Numbered from the stretch's first letter, positions 37,095 through 49,158 are shown. The stretch is 64,000 bases of DNA from Heloderma charlesbogerti (GCA_026122225.1 JANEZZ010003061.1:4030001-4094000), one strand, 5' to 3'. A program made the numbers and translations. Notes: generated by a model from the letters alone, not told the origin.

Positions 37095-37480
37095 TACTAT
37101 GGCTGCTAGACAGTGTCTGGGAGGCCATAGGATAGTTCGGATTCCTGGGTGGTCCAGGAGTCCAAGGTTGGAGACAGCGCGCTGACCTCAGGCGCAGAAG
37201 TCCGAGCTCCCCTCCCCCTCGGACAGAACCATGCTGGCTGCCTCTCTAAGCTTGCAAAAGCGACTCCAGAGAGGAGGGAAAAGGGGTGTGCCAGTGGGTG
37301 GGGAGGGGAGGGGACTGGGGAAGCGGGGGCTCTCCCCAGCCTCCTTCCCTCCCCCTCCCTGATGCCTCAGCGAGATGTCCCTCTAGCAGCAGACGCCCGT
37401 CTAGCAACAATGCAGAGCGGGAGAAGCACGGAGGCGAGTGCAGAGGCTGATGGGCATCCAGATAGGATTGTGCCCTTAAT
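37095..37480. repeat. Long palindromic MITE, 'gcaatcctatgc' family
   Basis: Starts tactatggctgctagacagt and ends ccagataggattgtgccctt, as in 36189-36588. GC-rich interior. Confidence 0.55.
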
Positions 37481-39734
37481 CCTTTTTTTTGAAAGGTCGG
37501 CTGCTAAGAACTGCTTGAGCATGAATGAAAAGATCACAGAGGGAACCTTTGGTGCTTAAACTCAAAGCGGAGTTTGTGTTTGTACAGTCTGAAAAAGGAC
37601 GATGAAAACGAGGGGAAACAATTATTTGATTATAGAACAGTGGTATGGGAAGTGACGCAGGGGAAACACCAGCTTACCTCCGATCTCTGATTCCCCTTTG
37701 TTCCGCTTTTGGGGGGGGGGTGAGGCTTTGGGAGGGGAGGGGCTTGGGAAGGGCATGGGGCAGGGGAGGGAGCTTGATCCTCCGCAGGCTGAATTGGGCC
37801 CCAGCACAGGCCAGAGTAGGCCCATGGGCCAGAGGTTGCTTTCCCCTGCAGTAGGGGGAAGAGTGTGCCTGGATCCTGTAACAGCGACATGGCAAACAGA
37901 AATTCAACAGGTGTCATTCCTCCCATGTCTCTCTGCTAGGGGCAGAGCTCATGGTCAACCACTGAGATGATGGTAGAGTTGAAGCTGAATTTCTGCAGGT
38001 CATGCAGGTGCCAGACATACAAGTGCTTTGTCAGAAAAAGGTGGAATCCCAAGGAATCGGAACGTCTTCCTTCTCTCATACGGATTTTCCTTTCCCTCTT
38101 GGTATTCTAGTTTCTGCTCTTTGTGTTCTCTCCTGGGTTGTCATGACAATTCGAGAGATTTTACTATGTAAAGCAGATAGTATCAGGAAAACTCAGAGTT
38201 GTGCCTGAGCAGCTTGCACAGAGCATCTGCTCAGCACACCTGTCAGCTGCTCCTCAGCTCAAACGGTTGATTTACCTATAGGCCGCGAAGACTGCCTGAA
38301 TCGTTTTGAATGATTTCTACAGGAGTGGTTCAGAACCTGAAGTGATACATTTCAAGTTCAAGGTCTTGCTTCATTTAGACAGCAGTGCAAACAAATCCTC
38401 ACACAGCTCCCTGCTCAGTGTTCTCTTTCCTCACATCCTTAATTTGGGATGGGACGCAATACCTTTGCCACTTAGTGGCTCAGCTGATTTTGAATAACTT
38501 GTTGAAGACCTGAGTTGAATTGAAGGAGGAGGAATCTGGTAAATTGTTTGGAGATTCAAGGTCAATATGAAATACCTGTGTCCATACAGAAATATTTGAA
38601 GTGCAATGGGCTCTGCCTTCCCTGGTAGGTCTCCAGGGCTGACTATGTGCTCGCGGAACCTGCCGTGAGCGCAGCAGGAAGCTGGTGCTTCCCAAAGCAA
38701 AGGGAAGCAAGATGAAGCGCTCGTTTCCAGAGCAAGGCAGGTCAGCGGAGCTCATGCATAAGAGAATGAGCAGAGGCTCAGCGGCAGGATTGGAAACTGC
38801 CCCATGGATGGAGGGGCTCTACTAATGGAGGGTCCCCCAAGCCTCTGTGTAGCATTTGCAGGAGGCTGGAGGGGCTGCTGCGGGCAGGGTGGAGCCCTCT
38901 GCTTCAGCCAGGCCAGTGACACAGGCTTCCATTTGGATCCAACCCTGTGTCTACATACTGCACAAATTCATAGCATATAGCCATCAAGCAGAACTTTGGA
39001 CACATGTTTTTTTTTAAAAAAAACATTACATTATTTTCGAATTCAACAAACATCTGTGCTGAACAAGATTCTTCTAGTTTATCAGACTTAATTGCTGGAG
39101 CGTTCTTCCTCATATGCATATTCCAGTTGCCAGGGTTGATTTATAACCTACTACCTGGTTTGCCTGTGATTTCACAAGCGGGTGCCTCCATTGCAAAATC
39201 CCCCATCCCCTGCAGAATTTGGGGGCAGAAACCTTCCTTGGTGTAAACTGAACATACCCTGAAAGGTAGGGTAGGATTGGCTTAACATCTTGATTTCTAA
39301 GTGTACAAACATATCATTGTACCTACATAGACTTGTTGGTTGCCAGAAGTGAAGTTTTTTTCAGTTCTCCTATCCCACTATATAAAAACCTTCAGCACTT
39401 TTTTTTAAAAGAACTAAAACATATAGCAAATCAATTGAATAAAATCATCATTAAAAACAGCAGTAACACAAATATCACAATAGACAACACAAGTGGCAAA
39501 ACCAAGGGTCCAATGGTGTTTTCACAGCATCAGTGGGTGGTGAAAGCAATTTGAAACAAAAAGTAAGTAAAAACCTACTATGGAGGTAGCTAGGCAAGCT
39601 TACAAAATACGGCGAAGTCCCTGCTTCCTGTCTTAACAGGTTTTATCTGGGTGAAGGATGGAACAGGCCCTCCCTCTCAAATCTGACAGCTGTTCTACAT
39701 TAGGTGAGGAGAACCCTCCTCAGGAAGTTGCCTC
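37481..39734. other. No recognised gene
   Basis: Purine-rich G-runs at about 37710-37770 create several overlapping frames on both strands, none with a domain. 38630-38790 has words shared with 30690-30850, probably an old dispersed repeat. The rest is unique AT-rich sequence. Confidence 0.4.
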
Positions 39735-40131
39735 ATACCAATGGCTCCTTCACCCGGAGCTTTTATCTTGCAATTGAGATGGCTCTCTCTCTCTCTCTCT
39801 CTCTCGGAAGTTCACAGGCTCTTTACACAACGCCGTGAAACTCCAGGGTGTCTCCTGCACTAAATGCCCTTTGTTTCGTTTTAAAATAGATCACAGATAA
39901 TGAGCTATCAAATTACCCGGTTGTGTTCTGCTTGAGTTCCCTCCATGAAAAGAGGGAAAGCGGCAAGAGGAGCGAGATCAATGAAAGAGAATGGAAGACT
40001 CAGATACGGGGAGAGGGAGGGGAAAGGGGGGGGAAGGAAGCAGGTGAAAAGGGGAGTCGTTGTGATCCTGCATTTAAAACGGAAGCAGAAAGCCCCATTT
40101 TAAATGCAGGATTTTAGGCTGGTGTAGAGAT
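39735..40131 (-). repeat. Non-autonomous element, 'gggcttctctacacca' family
   Basis: On the minus strand it parallels 50372-50740: starts catctctacaccagcctaaa, has ggtaatttgatagctcatta, and ends ataaaagctccgggtgaagg. It contains a (CT)n run at 39784-39805. Confidence 0.65.
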
Positions 40132-40303
40132 GCCCCAAGTCAGACCATTGGTTCATCTAGCCGGTATTGTCAACACTGATTGGCAGTGACTCTACAAAGC
40201 TTCAGGCAGGATTCTTTCCCATCCCTACCGGAAGTTGCCAGAGATCGAACCAAGGACCTTCTGCATACAAAGCATGTGTTCTGCCATTGATCTATGGTCT
40301 CTC
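40132..40303 (-). mobile_element. tRNA-derived SINE
   Basis: On the minus strand: gatcaatggcagaacacatg (A-box region), ccttggttcgatctctggc (B box), aagaatcctgcctgaagctt, ccggctagatgaaccaatgg. Same family as 31845-32025. Confidence 0.8.
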
Positions 40304-40331
40304 CGCAAGTGAGTGAGTGAGTTACTTACAC

Positions 40332-40525
40332 CAGGGGTGGGGAAATTCCTTTGGGTAAACTGTCAGGTGCATAAAGTGGGTGGAGCCGGAGCCAAAAGTG
40401 GGTGGGGTTTACAGCATCACAGGATTCTATTTCTCTCTCTCTCGATGCCACCACACCCCCACTCCCCCCGCCATCTCTGTTGGCTGCATGAAACCAGGCT
40501 GAGGACAGCAGGTTCCCCAACCCTT
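40332..40525. repeat. hAT-like MITE with 8-bp target duplication
   Basis: Ends caggggtggggaa and, inverted, aagggttggggaa. Flanks acttacac (40324-40331) and acttacat (40526-40533) agree at 7 of 8 bases, the duplication length expected for hAT elements. Confidence 0.75.
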
Positions 40526-40887
40526 ACTTACATAGCAGAATTCTAGAGTGTACTACTTCTGACCACAGGTGAGGAAGGACCCTATTTCCGAATGCTCCCT
40601 CACTGAAAAACCTCACATGCAATAAACTAGTGCAGCAGTGTGATAAACTAGGGTTAAACATTCCTTCCTAGCATACTAGTTTATTATATGCAGGGAATTT
40701 TATATGGGAAAGTATTCAACCACACCCCATGCAGCTGAGTGGTACAGCCATGAATTCTACCACCTCTAACATGTAGAAGTGCATTTAGGAATGTAGGAGG
40801 AACATATAGGGGAAGGTGTTGACCTCAAGTATGTCAGGCCCATGCCATCTAGGACCTTTGTGGTAGCAGAACACATATTATCCTACT

Positions 40888-41024
40888 GAGGGTGCAATCC
40901 TATGTCTGTTTAGACAGAAAGGAGTCCTACAACTCTCAGCATTTCCCAGCCTGCAGTGCTGGCTGGGGAATGCTGGGAGTTCTAGGACCTTTTTCTGTCT
41001 AAATGGGCTTAGGATTGCGCCCTT
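40888..41024. repeat. Palindromic MITE, 'gcaatcctatgc' family, complete
   Basis: Left arm gtgcaatcctatgtctgttt, agacagaaaggagtcctaca; right arm aggacctttttctgtctaaa, tgggcttaggattgcgccc. The arms are inverse over almost the full length. Confidence 0.8.
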
Positions 41025-41439
41025 AATAGCACTGATGAAACAGAATAGCAAATTAGGTACTCTGGGCCATGCAACCAATGCTTCCTTGAAAATATGCACC
41101 CCAATCCAGCTTTAGGCATTGGTTAAAACCCTAGTTATGCATGGTCTAGTTTCACCAGAACTTGGAGAGAGATGTTATCAGATTGTACATCCCATTGAAT
41201 GAAGCTCCTTCATTGGAGTGGGATGATGCAGTTTGTCCACAGTATCATGAAGGACTGTGTGCAATGTTTGGCTAACTGCTTTAGGGTGCAATCCTATGGG
41301 GATAAGCATTGCCAACAAAGAAAAAATGCATCACCCAAGAAGACGACACAGATTTAAACAAAACTTGAACACAATCATTTATATGTAGAGATGCAATTTT
41401 GGAAATCATTATGACAATTTAAATAGAGATACAACACAT

Positions 41440-41860
41440 GGTTGCACCACAGGTTTGTATAAGGGCAGTGTGATACTGGCAGTTTTATTCTCAGTTCCTT
41501 TCCTAATTATGTCTGACATGAGGTTTGCCTTCTTTACAGCAGCTGCAACTGGGTCGACATTTTCACTGAGCTGCCCGCAACAACCCCAAGATCTCTTCCT
41601 TGGTCCATCGCTGCTAGCTCAGATCCCATCATCTTATACTTGAAGCTGGGATTTTTTGCCCCGACGTGCATCACTTCACTCTTGCTTATGCTGAACCGCA
41701 TTTGCCATTTGGATGCCCTTTTCCCCAGTTTGGAGAGATCCTTTTGGAGCTCCTCTCAATCCCTTTTTGTTTAAACCACCCTGAATAATTTGGTGTCATC
41801 AGCAAAGTTGGCCACTTCACTGCTCACTCCTAGTTCCAGATCATTTATGCACATATGGTC
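41440..41860 (-). mobile_element. CR1 LINE fragment, RT region
   Basis: On the minus strand it reads as CR1 RT: KVANFADDTKLFRVV-like words (ADDT box from about 41805), then WQMRFSISKSEVMHVGAKNP near 41690-41640. It is bounded on both sides by non-CR1 sequence, so it is truncated at both ends. Frames are partly open but no complete domain remains. Confidence 0.7.
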
Positions 41861-43454
41861 ATCCTAGGCACAGTGTTATCTGTCATGTGAACACACACAA
41901 CACTCTTGCATTCTTCCCCACCCTGTGGTAGCACCTTAAGCAGGTAACTTAACCAAGCTTAAAGTGTCCCCTTGTGAATCACCAAAAAGGGGATGTGCAT
42001 CCCTAGAAAAAAAGGGGGGGACACAATTTGCATAAAATTTGCATAGGCTGATTTATAGGTACGGACGCACATTTAGAAATAACTATTATAATTTAAATAG
42101 AAATGGAGTAGATCTCAACATAGCGTGGAGGACTGTGACGAGGTGACCTGTGTGCCTTGCTCAGTCTGCTGTCCAGGCGCTAACTGGTGATGGGCAACTT
42201 CAAGGCCCAGCTGTCCCTTCTGATGGTTCTTTATCTTTATCCCAGACTTGGACTGCGCAGCCCTTCAAACAGAGGACTGTACTCTGTAAAAGAGGACACC
42301 TGGCCACTCTAAGTCTCCTGCATGGCTGGCCAGGTTTATATAAGCTGTGATTATATTCAAAACTCAGTGAGTTCTGCAAGATGAAGGCAGTGAGGCTTTT
42401 TAAAGTGTTGGCCCTACGAATGGGGTGGGGTGGGGAGATCTGGTGCTCTGTGTCAGGCAGCAAAATATCTTGGTCTGGCACTGAGGATTACAAGGGAATT
42501 ACAGTTTTAAAGTAGTTCTTCCTATAGTATGCCCATGTGTCGTTTTATGTAGGTAAAAGACGAATGTAAAGCATTGACTCTTGACTGCTAATAGTTCTGG
42601 ATCTACTTAGTCCCAGTAATTAGATTTATTTAGTCCCGTTGATTTTAATGGGAATAAAGAGCTGCAAAGGGAAGCTTGCCAGATTAATAGGTTTTTGGAT
42701 CTCCCACAAATGGCTGCTGTTCCATAAACAATTATTCTTTGAGTTTCAGCATGGTGGAGCTGCCCTCTACTGTTCCGGTTATGTAACACTGCAATTGTTC
42801 ATTGTTCAGGAAACAATCTGCATAATTTAAAAAAACCCTGCCACAGTTATCTGACGCAGAACCAGATCAATGGCTCACCTATTGTAGCACAGTCCATCTT
42901 GCCTAAAAGCAGAATAACACACAGCTCTCTTTCCTATCCCTGGTACCTGAGAGCTTTCAGTTAGAGAAGTGCCAAGGATCAATTGGAGAACCTCACGTAT
43001 GCTAAGCATTCACCTGTTATTGAGCTATAACCCTTCCAGTAAAGCAAGGGTGGGCAGAAGGTAACTCTGGATGGTAGACTCTTTGAAATCCTTGCTGATT
43101 CACTGCAAGTCACCTAAACTCCCAGCTGTTTAACCACCCCAAGACAGCTCGGGGTAACCAGGCGTGAATTTTTGTGTGAAAGGAGTGTGAACTCCACTTA
43201 GTTCTGGTGCTCAGAACCAAGTCTTGGGCTCAGAATTCTTTGATTCTAAATGCATGTTTTTTGCATCAGGCTACGGTTGGTGGGTTTTGGGGTTCTAGTA
43301 AAAAACAACAACAACCCCACAACCCCAGCAAAGTAGATTCAGCACACTTGAAGTCTCCCTACCCCTGCACTCCAGTATATGACAAATTTCTCCTGAATGT
43401 GTGTAAGTGGGATAGGGCCCTCTGTCCTAAAATGTTAGGAAGGAGTTAGAATCT
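41861..43454. other. No recognised feature
   Basis: Unique AT-rich sequence; short frames without domains. Confidence 0.4.
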
Positions 43455-43832
43455 CTGGGCTTCTCCACATTAATGGAAAATCCCACTGCCTTATCTGGGC
43501 TTTCTGCTTCCAGAATCTTTGTGGGATTATGATCAGCTCCAGTACACGGGCGACCATGTAGTTTGAATTGAAACCTTCCATTTCAGCACTTTTCCGATGT
43601 TTTCCTTTAGACAGTGCCTTCTAGTGGCTGAAATGTAGCACTGCAGCGACATTACATGCTACCAATTCTGCGCATTTAAAACAAATACCTGATTTTATCC
43701 AGTGTTTTTTACAGTGGGATAAATCTGAAAAAGTGTGGGAAGGGCCCTGGATATCGGCAACATCATGTAATGGACCTGCAAATGTCCATGAATGGCCAAT
43801 CATGAGTGTGCAATAAACTGCTGGTGTAGAGA
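43455..43832. repeat. Non-autonomous element, 'gggcttctctacacca' family
   Basis: Inverted ends: gggcttctccacattaatgg on the left and ctggtgtagagaagccct on the right. Contains the word tttctgcttcc shared with the copies at 39735, 50372 and 52196. Confidence 0.65.
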
Positions 43833-44418
43833 AGCCCTATGTCTCGGTAATCAGATCTGCACCTGCTGGAGAATCTCTCACTCTTCAAGACAAAGGATGA
43901 TATGTTATCTCAGTCAGTGTGTAACAGTGACATTGGGAGTCAAGGAAGGGAGAGAACGGATGTTCTGTTCTGGCTCAGGATGCTTCATTGCCTCGGGGGA
44001 ACATTCATTCCTGCTTTACCTGCTGCAACTAACTGGTGTCCAAGAGGTTTCCTTTCTAGCTCGATAGCAAGACATCATTTCCAATGGGATTCCAACTCCA
44101 CCCTGCAAGAAACCCACCCCTAGAATACTGTTATTTAATCTCATCAAGAGCCACCTGTGAATTTCTTTCTCTGCCCCCTGCCATCTTGAAGCTTAATATT
44201 TTGTGCTGCATTGTTATCAGCTCCCATTTCTGTTACCTTAGCAACTTTCACAAATCTCTTATGGCTCTTTGGTGGCTCCTGAATAGTGGTGCAATGCAGC
44301 CAGGACTCGCAGGGCACACTTTTTGATTAGCAGGGACACTGTCATCATCTGCCACCCCATGCGCCACATGGAATTTCTTGTTTCCTCTGAGCTTAGCTGC
44401 AATTTTCCTAGCTACAAT
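43833..44418. other. No recognised feature
   Basis: Unique sequence between two MITEs. Open frames of 73-91 codons have no domain. Confidence 0.4.
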
Positions 44419-44738
44419 GGGTGGGTTCACATGATCATGGAGGGGAAATAAGCTGGTTGCGAGCCAGCTAATTAGCATAATTTCCCTCACTGGCCATGGG
44501 TTGTCGTGACATCTGAACCTGGCAAGGGTGGGTGGCTGGGGTGGTTTACAAAACACCCTGAAACCCTAGAACAAGCCATGGGTTTCAGGGTGGTTTGTAA
44601 ACCATCCCACCCACCCACCTTCCCCAGGTTTGGACATCAGGACAACCTGCATCCAGCAAGGGTAGTTCTGTTAATTAGGCAACTCACGAGCCGCATGCGC
44701 ATACCTTATTTTCCCTCCATGATCGTGTGAACCCAGCC
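44419..44738. repeat. Palindromic MITE, 'catgatcatggaggg' family
   Basis: Left end tgggttcacatgatcatgga and right end tccatgatcgtgtgaaccca are inverse with one or two differences. Same family as 20634-20950. Confidence 0.8.
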
Positions 44739-44776
44739 ATAATGTTGTTCCCTGTTGTAATGCAATATTGAATGGC

Positions 44777-44838
44777 CATTTATTTATTTATTTATTTATT
44801 TATTCATTCATTCATTCATTCATTCATTCATTCATTTC
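44777..44838. repeat. (TTTA)n(TTCA)n microsatellite at L2 3' end
   Basis: Six or so TTTA units followed by about ten TTCA units; on the minus strand this is the LINE tail. Confidence 0.9.
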
Positions 44839-45029
44839 ATTTCTATACCGCCCAATAGCCTAAGCTCTCTGGGCGGTTCACAAAAATTAAAACCAAACAC
44901 ACAATAAAACAATTTGAAATATATAGAACATTAAAACCACAATATAACAATACAACCACAATAAAATCTAGCAGCAGTGCAGGAGTTTAAAATACAGATT
45001 TAAAACAGCAAAGATAAAAATTTAGAAAG

Positions 45030-46499
45030 CTAAAATGCCTGGGAAAATAAAAAGGTCTTCACCTGGCGCCGAAAGGAATACAATGTAGGCACCAGGCGAA
45101 CCTCACTAGGGAGCTCATTCCAGAGCCGGGGTGCCACAACAGAAAAAGCCCTCCTCCTAGTAGCCACCCGCCTCACTTCCTTTGGCAGGGGCTCACGGAG
45201 AAGGGCCGCTGACGATGATCTTAAGGTCCGGGCAGGCACATATGGGAGGAGGCGATCCTTCAGGTAACCTGGCCCCAAGCCGTTAAGGGCTTTAAATGTT
45301 AATACCAGCACTTTGAATCGGGCCCGGAAATGGACTGGCAGCCAGTGCAGCTGGAAAAGTACTGGCGTAATATGAGCTCGCAGGCCAGTCCCTGCTAACA
45401 ATCTTGCTGCCCTATTTTGGACCAGCTAAAGTTTCCGGACCGTTTTCAAAGGCAGCCCCACGTATAACGCATTGCAGTAATCCAGACGAGAAGTTATCAG
45501 AGCATGGATAACTGTAGCTAGGCTATCTCTGTCCAGATAAGGGCGTAGTTGGTATACCAGCCTAAGCTGATAAAAAGTGCTCCGTGCCACTGAGTTCACC
45601 TGTGCCTCAAGTGACAGTTCTGGATCCAAGAGCACGCCCAGAATACGAACCTGATCCTTTAGGGGGAGTGCAACCCCCTCCAGAACAGGTTGAATATCAC
45701 CTAGCCGGGCAGAAGAACCACCCACTAACAGTACCTCCGTCTTGTCTGGATTGAGTTTCAGTTTATTGGCCCTCATCCAGTCCATTACTGTGCCCAGAAC
45801 CTGATTCAGAACAGCCACTGCCTCACCTGGTTTTGATGAAAAAGAGAGGTAGAGCTGGGTGTCATCTGCATATTGATGGCACCTCAGCCCACACCTCCGG
45901 ATAACCTCCCCCAGCGATTTCATGTAGATGTTAAACAGCATGGGGGATAAAATAGAGCCCTGTGGAACCCCATGGCACAATTGCCATGGCACAGAGCAAT
46001 AATCCCCCAGCACCACCTTCTGGAATTGGCCATCCAAGTAGGAGCGGAACCACTGCAGTGCAGTGCCTCCAACTCCTAACCCAGACAACCTATCCAGAAG
46101 GATACCATGGTCGATGGTATCGAAAGCCGCTGAGAGGTCCAGGAGAATCAACAGGGTCGCACTCCCCCTGTCCCTCTCCCGGCAGAGGTCATCCCACAGG
46201 GCAACCAAGGCAGTTTCCGTTCCAAAACCAGGCCTGAAGCCTGACTGAAATGGATCTAGATAATCCGTTTCATTCAAGAGTGCCTGGAGCTGTCCTGCAA
46301 CCACCCGCTCAAGCACCTTGCCCAGGAAGGGGATGTTGGCCACTGGCCTATAATTGTTAACATCCTCTGGGTCCAGGTTAGGCTTTTTCAGGAGTGGTCT
46401 AATTACCGCCTCTTTTAAAGCGGCAGGCACCACTCCCTCTCTCAAGGAGGAATTTACAACCTCCTGGACCCAATTAAGACCCATAAGCTTTACACACAC
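45030..46499 (-). pseudogene. L2 reverse transcriptase with one nonsense codon
   Basis: Runs as one frame of 490 codons broken by a single TAG at 45426-45428, where the context (RKL-stop-LVQNRAARLL) suggests an ancestral CAG (Gln). Motifs in order: NYRPVANIPFLGKVLERVV, SGFRPGFGTETALVAL, LLDLSAAFDTIDHGIL (first Asp), GVPQGSILSPMLFNIYM, HQYADDTQLYLSF (catalytic pair intact), RILGVLLDPELS, then the C-terminal LFQLHWLPVHFRARFKVL. The enzyme primes on nicked target DNA. The N-terminal endonuclease is absent because of 5' truncation. The near-intact frame suggests a fairly young insertion. Positions 46499 and 45030 are the ends of the readable frame, not a native start. Confidence 0.88.
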
Positions 46500-46639
46500 A
46501 CCCCTTTTAGTGGCCTTTTCTAAAAACTCTGAAAAATGATTGTTTAACCTTAGGCCAAGAAGGTATAAGAGTAATCATGATAGCAGCACGGGTGCTTCCT
46601 TTGGACGGAAGGCGAGGGTCTTGGCAACAAACAAACAAA

Positions 46640-47135
46640 CCCACCTCCCACCAAACTGTTAATCAAGCCCAATTCAAGGTGCTGTTTTTGACCCATAAAG
46701 TCTTTGGCTCAGAACCAAAATACCTAATGGAGCACATCTTCTGGTATGAATCTACCCGTACACTATGATCAGCATCTTAGGCCCTCCACCAGGTGCCTCC
46801 TCTGAGGGAGGTTCGGAGGATAACGATAAGGGAGAGTGCCTTTTTGGTAGTGGCTCCCTGATCATGGAACACTCTCTGCAATGAGGCCCATCTGGCACCA
46901 ACACTGTCATCCTTTTGGCACCAGGTTAAGATTTTCCTCTACTCCAAGGAATTTGGCAGCATACTATAAGGTTTTGAACAGTCCTAGGATTTCTGTTACT
47001 GATTGTTTTTAATTGTTTTTCTATGTAAACAATTTCTATATTATGTTCTATGTTATATTTTTAAAGTTTTAATCTTTTGTAAACTGCCCAGAGAGCTTTG
47101 GTTATAGGGTAGTATAGAAATAAATAAATAATGTC
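46640..47135 (+). mobile_element. L2-like LINE 3' part
   Basis: C-terminal L2 remnant (caaggtgctgtttttgaccc, ctccctgatcatggaacac) followed by a 3' UTR ending tgcccagagagctttggtta and (aaat)n. It lies head to head with the minus-strand L2. Confidence 0.7.
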
Positions 47136-48331
47136 TTATTTTTTGATCAAGTAACCTCCCTTGTGGACTGTGGGAATGCTGTGGACATAATATACCTCGA
47201 CTTCAGCAAAGCTTTCGACAAAGTGCCCCATGATATCCTGATGAGCAAACTAGCTCAAAGTGGGCTAGATGAAACAACGATCCGGTGGATCCACAGATGG
47301 CTACAGAATCGGACTCAAAGAGTGCTTATCTATGGGACCTTCTCAAACTGGGGAGAGGTAACGAGTGGGGTAACGCAGGGCTCAGTCCTGGGCCCAGTGC
47401 TCTTCAACATTTGTATTAATGACCTGGAGGAGGAGGTGCAGGGAATGCTGATCAGATTTGCAGATGACACAAAACTGGGCGGAATAGCTAATACTTTGGA
47501 AGACAGAAACAAAATTCAAAGTGATCTTGACAGGCTGGAGCACTGGGCAGAAAACAGAATGAAATTTAATAGGGATAAATGCCAAGTTCTGCACCCCTAC
47601 GAAATGCACAGTTACAAGATGGGGGATACGTGGCTCAACAACACTACAAGCGAGAAGGATCTTGGAATTGTGGTAGATCACAAGCTGAGTAAGAGCCAAT
47701 AATGTGATGTGGCTGCAAAAAAAGGCAAATGCTATTTTGGGCTTCATTAATAGAAGTATAGCTTCCAAATCCCAGCAACTACTAGTTCCCCTCTACTCAG
47801 CACTGGTTAGGCCTCATCTGGAGTACTGTGTCCAGTTCTGGGCACCACACTTTAAGAAGGATGCTGACAAACTGGAGACGGTTCAGAGGAGGGCAACAAA
47901 GATGATCAGGGGACTGGAAGCAAAGCCCTATGAAGAGAGACTGAAAGAACTGGGCATGTTTAGCCTTGAGAAAAGAAGACTGAGGGGAGATATGATAGCG
48001 CTCTTCAAGTACTCGAAAGGTTGTCATAGAGAGGAAGGCCAGGATCTCTTCTCGATCATCCCAGAATGAAGAACATGGAATGATGGGCTCAAGTTACAGG
48101 AAGCCAGATTCTGGATGAACATCAAGAAAAACCTCCTGACTGTTAGAGCAATACGACAATGGAACCAATTACATAGGGAGGTAGTGGGCTCTCCCATGCT
48201 GGAGGCGTTCAAGATGAAGCTGTACAGCCATCTGTCAGGGATGCTCTGACTTGGATTCCTGCATTGATCAGGGGGTTGGGCTCGATGGTCTTGTAGGCCC
48301 CTTCCAACCCTACTATTCTATGATTCTATGA
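47136..48331 (+). mobile_element. CR1 LINE, 5'-truncated
   Basis: RT region then the diagnostic CR1 3' end (ggctcgatggtcttgtaggc, cccttccaacc, then attctatgattctatga). No endonuclease region. Confidence 0.92.
47163..48069 (+). pseudogene. CR1 reverse transcriptase, C-terminal half
   Basis: First frame 47163-47702: IIYLDFSKAFDKVPHDILM (first Asp), WLQNRTQRVLI, GVTQGSVLGPVLFNICINDL, IRFADDTKLGG (catalytic pair intact), [14 protein letters not shown] stop and frame change at 47701 separate it from 47704-48069 ([51 protein letters not shown]), the thumb and C-terminus. Only this one lesion breaks the readable part. CR1 elements use a 3' hairpin/octamer rather than poly(A), which agrees with the end at 48331. 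Confidence 0.88.
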
Positions 48332-48334
48332 TAA

Positions 48335-48543
48335 GCATTTAATTGATCCTGGAATGTCTTACGGCTAAGGTTGTTTTTGAGATTGTTTGTTTGAAGTTGT
48401 TTTAGATATATGTTTCCTTTGTGTATATTGTTTGTTCATGTGTTTTTATGTAAATAGTTTTTAATCTCTGTATATTGTATTTTTAATGTTTTTAATCTTT
48501 ATAAACCGCCCCATGAGCTCCAGCTATTGGGTGGTATAAAATG

Positions 48544-48579
<36 letters not shown>

Positions 48580-48582
48580 TTC
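48335..48582 (+). mobile_element. L2-like LINE 3' tail with (ATA)n
   Basis: Ends tataaaccgccccatgagct, ccagctattgggtggtataa, then (ATA)n at 48547-48580. The CR1 before it may have inserted into L2-derived sequence. Confidence 0.65.
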
Positions 48583-48594
48583 ATAGGATTGCGC

Positions 48595-48665
48595 CCCAAG
48601 GGTGCAATCCTATCTGTGTTGAGTCGGAAATAAGTCCTACAACTCCCAGCATTCCCCAGCCACCT
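48595..48665. repeat. Palindromic MITE fragment, 'gcaatcctatgc' family
   Basis: gggtgcaatcctatctgtgt, gtcctacaactcccagcatt; left arm only. Confidence 0.65.
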
Positions 48666-49026
48666 ATTCAAAAGGGGCTGCCTTTTTCTTGGCAGCAGTC
48701 CCATGCCTTTTTCATAATGCAAGAGAAAACGGTGCCTATTGTAACATCTTCAGAGAGCGGGGAGGGAAGATGCTGAAATTAAATAAACAAGAACATCAGG
48801 AAATGAGTTGGCAAAATAAGAGGCATTTACAGATAAAACATTTCATTAGCTTGCCTGCAGGCTGTATCCTGGAAGGTGGGGAGGAGGATATACTAAGTGA
48901 AGATAAAAGGATCCACCAGTTAATCAATAAAAATTAATTTGCAAACCATGAATTATACTATATGGATTTTAATTGGAACTGCTCTTGTGAAAGGGAGTTC
49001 TGGGCCAATGACACACATTTCAACCA
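48666..49026. other. No recognised feature
   Basis: Unique AT-rich sequence. Confidence 0.4.
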
Positions 49027-49158
49027 GCCTCCCCCAATCTGGTGCCCTCCAGATGTGTCAGACTAGAATTCCCAGAATACCCCAGCCAGCATGGCTTGCT
49101 GGGGGATTCTGGGAATTGTAGTCCAACACATCTGGAGGGCACCAGATTGGGGAGGCTG
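49027..49158. repeat. Palindromic MITE, 'cctggtgccctccagatgt' family, best copy
   Basis: Left arm cctcccccaatctggtgccc, tccagatgtgtcagacta; right arm tagtccaacacatctggagg, gcaccagattggggaggctg. Arms are inverse with few differences over about 60 bp. Confidence 0.85.

Larger units (their letters stand above)
44777..46570 (-). mobile_element. L2-clade LINE, 5'-truncated
   Basis: Minus-strand element with RT ORF, 3' UTR (ending gaaccgcccagagagcttag-like words) and a short tetranucleotide tail at 44777-44838. The 5' end is lost near 46570, as usual for incomplete reverse transcription. Confidence 0.9.
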
